DNA of 64,000 nucleotides, taken from contig JALCME010000003.1 of assembly GCA_022648295.1 (NCBI GenBank), positions 124,001 through 188,000 of the forward strand, in the 5' to 3' direction. Under the pieces are notes generated by a model. The model ran no database searches. It was not told the DNA's origin and saw only the letters and a list, made by a program, of their open reading frames with translations. The stretch comes from Bacteroides sp. (lineage in GTDB: Bacteria; Bacteroidota; Bacteroidia; Bacteroidales; Bacteroidaceae). The position numbers were made by a program, and so were the translations under genes. Position 1 is the stretch's first letter. Each line of letters opens with the position of its first letter. Positions 63,473 to 64,000 of the stretch are shown piece by piece.

Positions 63473-64000
63473 ATGAAATATTTTGAAAAAACTATATATA
63501 TGTATTGCATGTTTGCATTATTATTAGTGGTGCTGAATTCATGTGATTCATTTTTAAAAGAAAAGCCTTTGGATCAAAAAACTTCTAAGCAATTTTGGGA
63601 AACTAAGGCTGATGCCGAGTCGGCTGTAAACGCACTTTATTATGGAGGAGTCCCATATTTGAATAATACAGATGTTGCCGGTGGATGGACTCCTAAGGCT
63701 ACGATGTGGGGTGGCATCATGTCTGGACTGTATGTAGATAAACGTAAGGACAGAACATTTACAACAGCTTCGGAAGGTTGTAATTTTAATATAGAGTCAT
63801 TTGATGATACTGCGATGAAATTGTGGCATGAGTTTTATAAGGGTATTTCACGGGCCAATTTTGTTATAGCGAATATACCTTCAATGACTAATGTATTGGA
63901 TGATGCCACGATTAAAAATTATGTTGCACAAGGTAAATTCTTTCGAGCATATGGCTATTTCTGGCTGGTAAAAGAATTTGGGGATGTTCCTTATGTCTCC
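63473..64000 (+). CDS. SusD/RagB-type glycan-binding lipoprotein (3' end outside window)
   Basis: The first 176 codons of a SusD-like surface lipoprotein, 26 bp after susC. Lipobox LNSC, then DSFLKEKPLDQKTSKQFWETKADAESAVNALYYG, typical of the SusD N terminus, and the TPR-type LWHEFYKGISRANFVIANIP and FFRAYGYFWLVKEFGDVPYVS blocks. It caps the SusC barrel and binds glycan. The start ATG 63473 is the first in frame after the susC stop. Confidence 0.95.
   Translation, partial: MKYFEKTIYMYCMFALLLVVLNSCDSFLKEKPLDQKTSKQFWETKADAESAVNALYYGGVPYLNNTDVAGGWTPKATMWGGIMSGLYVDKRKDRTFTTASEGCNFNIESFDDTAMKLWHEFYKGISRANFVIANIPSMTNVLDDATIKNYVAQGKFFRAYGYFWLVKEFGDVPYVS

Overview
This is a Bacteroides chromosome segment. 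The evidence is the repeated TTTG/TAnnTTTG promoters, a SusC/SusD pair, a hybrid two-component system (HTCS), GH92/GH130/GH3 enzymes, a fucose salvage gene (fkp), fimbrillin lipoproteins, and HU-like genes with a 'smalltalk' peptide. Family names come from reading the translations; no database search was run.

Layout. 0-17 kb is mostly core: rho (3' end outside the window), tilS, a feoAB fusion with its small Cys-rich partner, tRNA-Cys, a GH3 glycosidase, a PAS/GAF histidine kinase, a leftward group (VOC protein, DUF4468-like lipid- or envelope-associated protein, MBL hydrolase, D-lactate dehydrogenase), and a FadL-type outer-membrane protein. 17-33 kb is an accessory island that looks richer in G+C. 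It holds a tyrosine recombinase, a 268-bp segment bounded by 20-bp inverted repeats, and an 11-gene rightward fimbrial operon. The operon ends in an 804-aa lipoprotein whose last 64 codons look like the variable repeat of a diversity-generating retroelement (DGR). A template-like repeat and a short DGR accessory ORF follow, but no reverse transcriptase is present. 33-38 kb holds two lipoproteins, an HU-like gene with smalltalk peptide, an LRR protein and a CPBP protease.

38-50 kb carries tex, fkp with a fucose permease, rlmH, a DUF4783-like gene with nadC, and an ECF sigma factor with a membrane-anchored barrel protein and two hypothetical genes. 50-64 kb is a mannan/mannoside-type polysaccharide utilization locus: HTCS regulator (with an eroded kinase ATP site), GH92, an endonuclease/phosphatase-fold lipoprotein, GH130, an HU-like gene, and a SusC/SusD pair (susD cut by the window end).

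How it may work. The most notable unit is 17.7-33.2 kb. The recombinase probably flips the 268-bp segment. A promoter-like sequence inside it currently points away from the fimbrial genes, so the operon reads as OFF in this assembly. If switched ON, the cell would display a pilus whose last-encoded, probably tip, subunit carries a DGR-type variable lectin-like domain. Phase variation and targeted hypervariation would then act on one surface structure. The missing reverse transcriptase means the variability is either fossil or supplied in trans.
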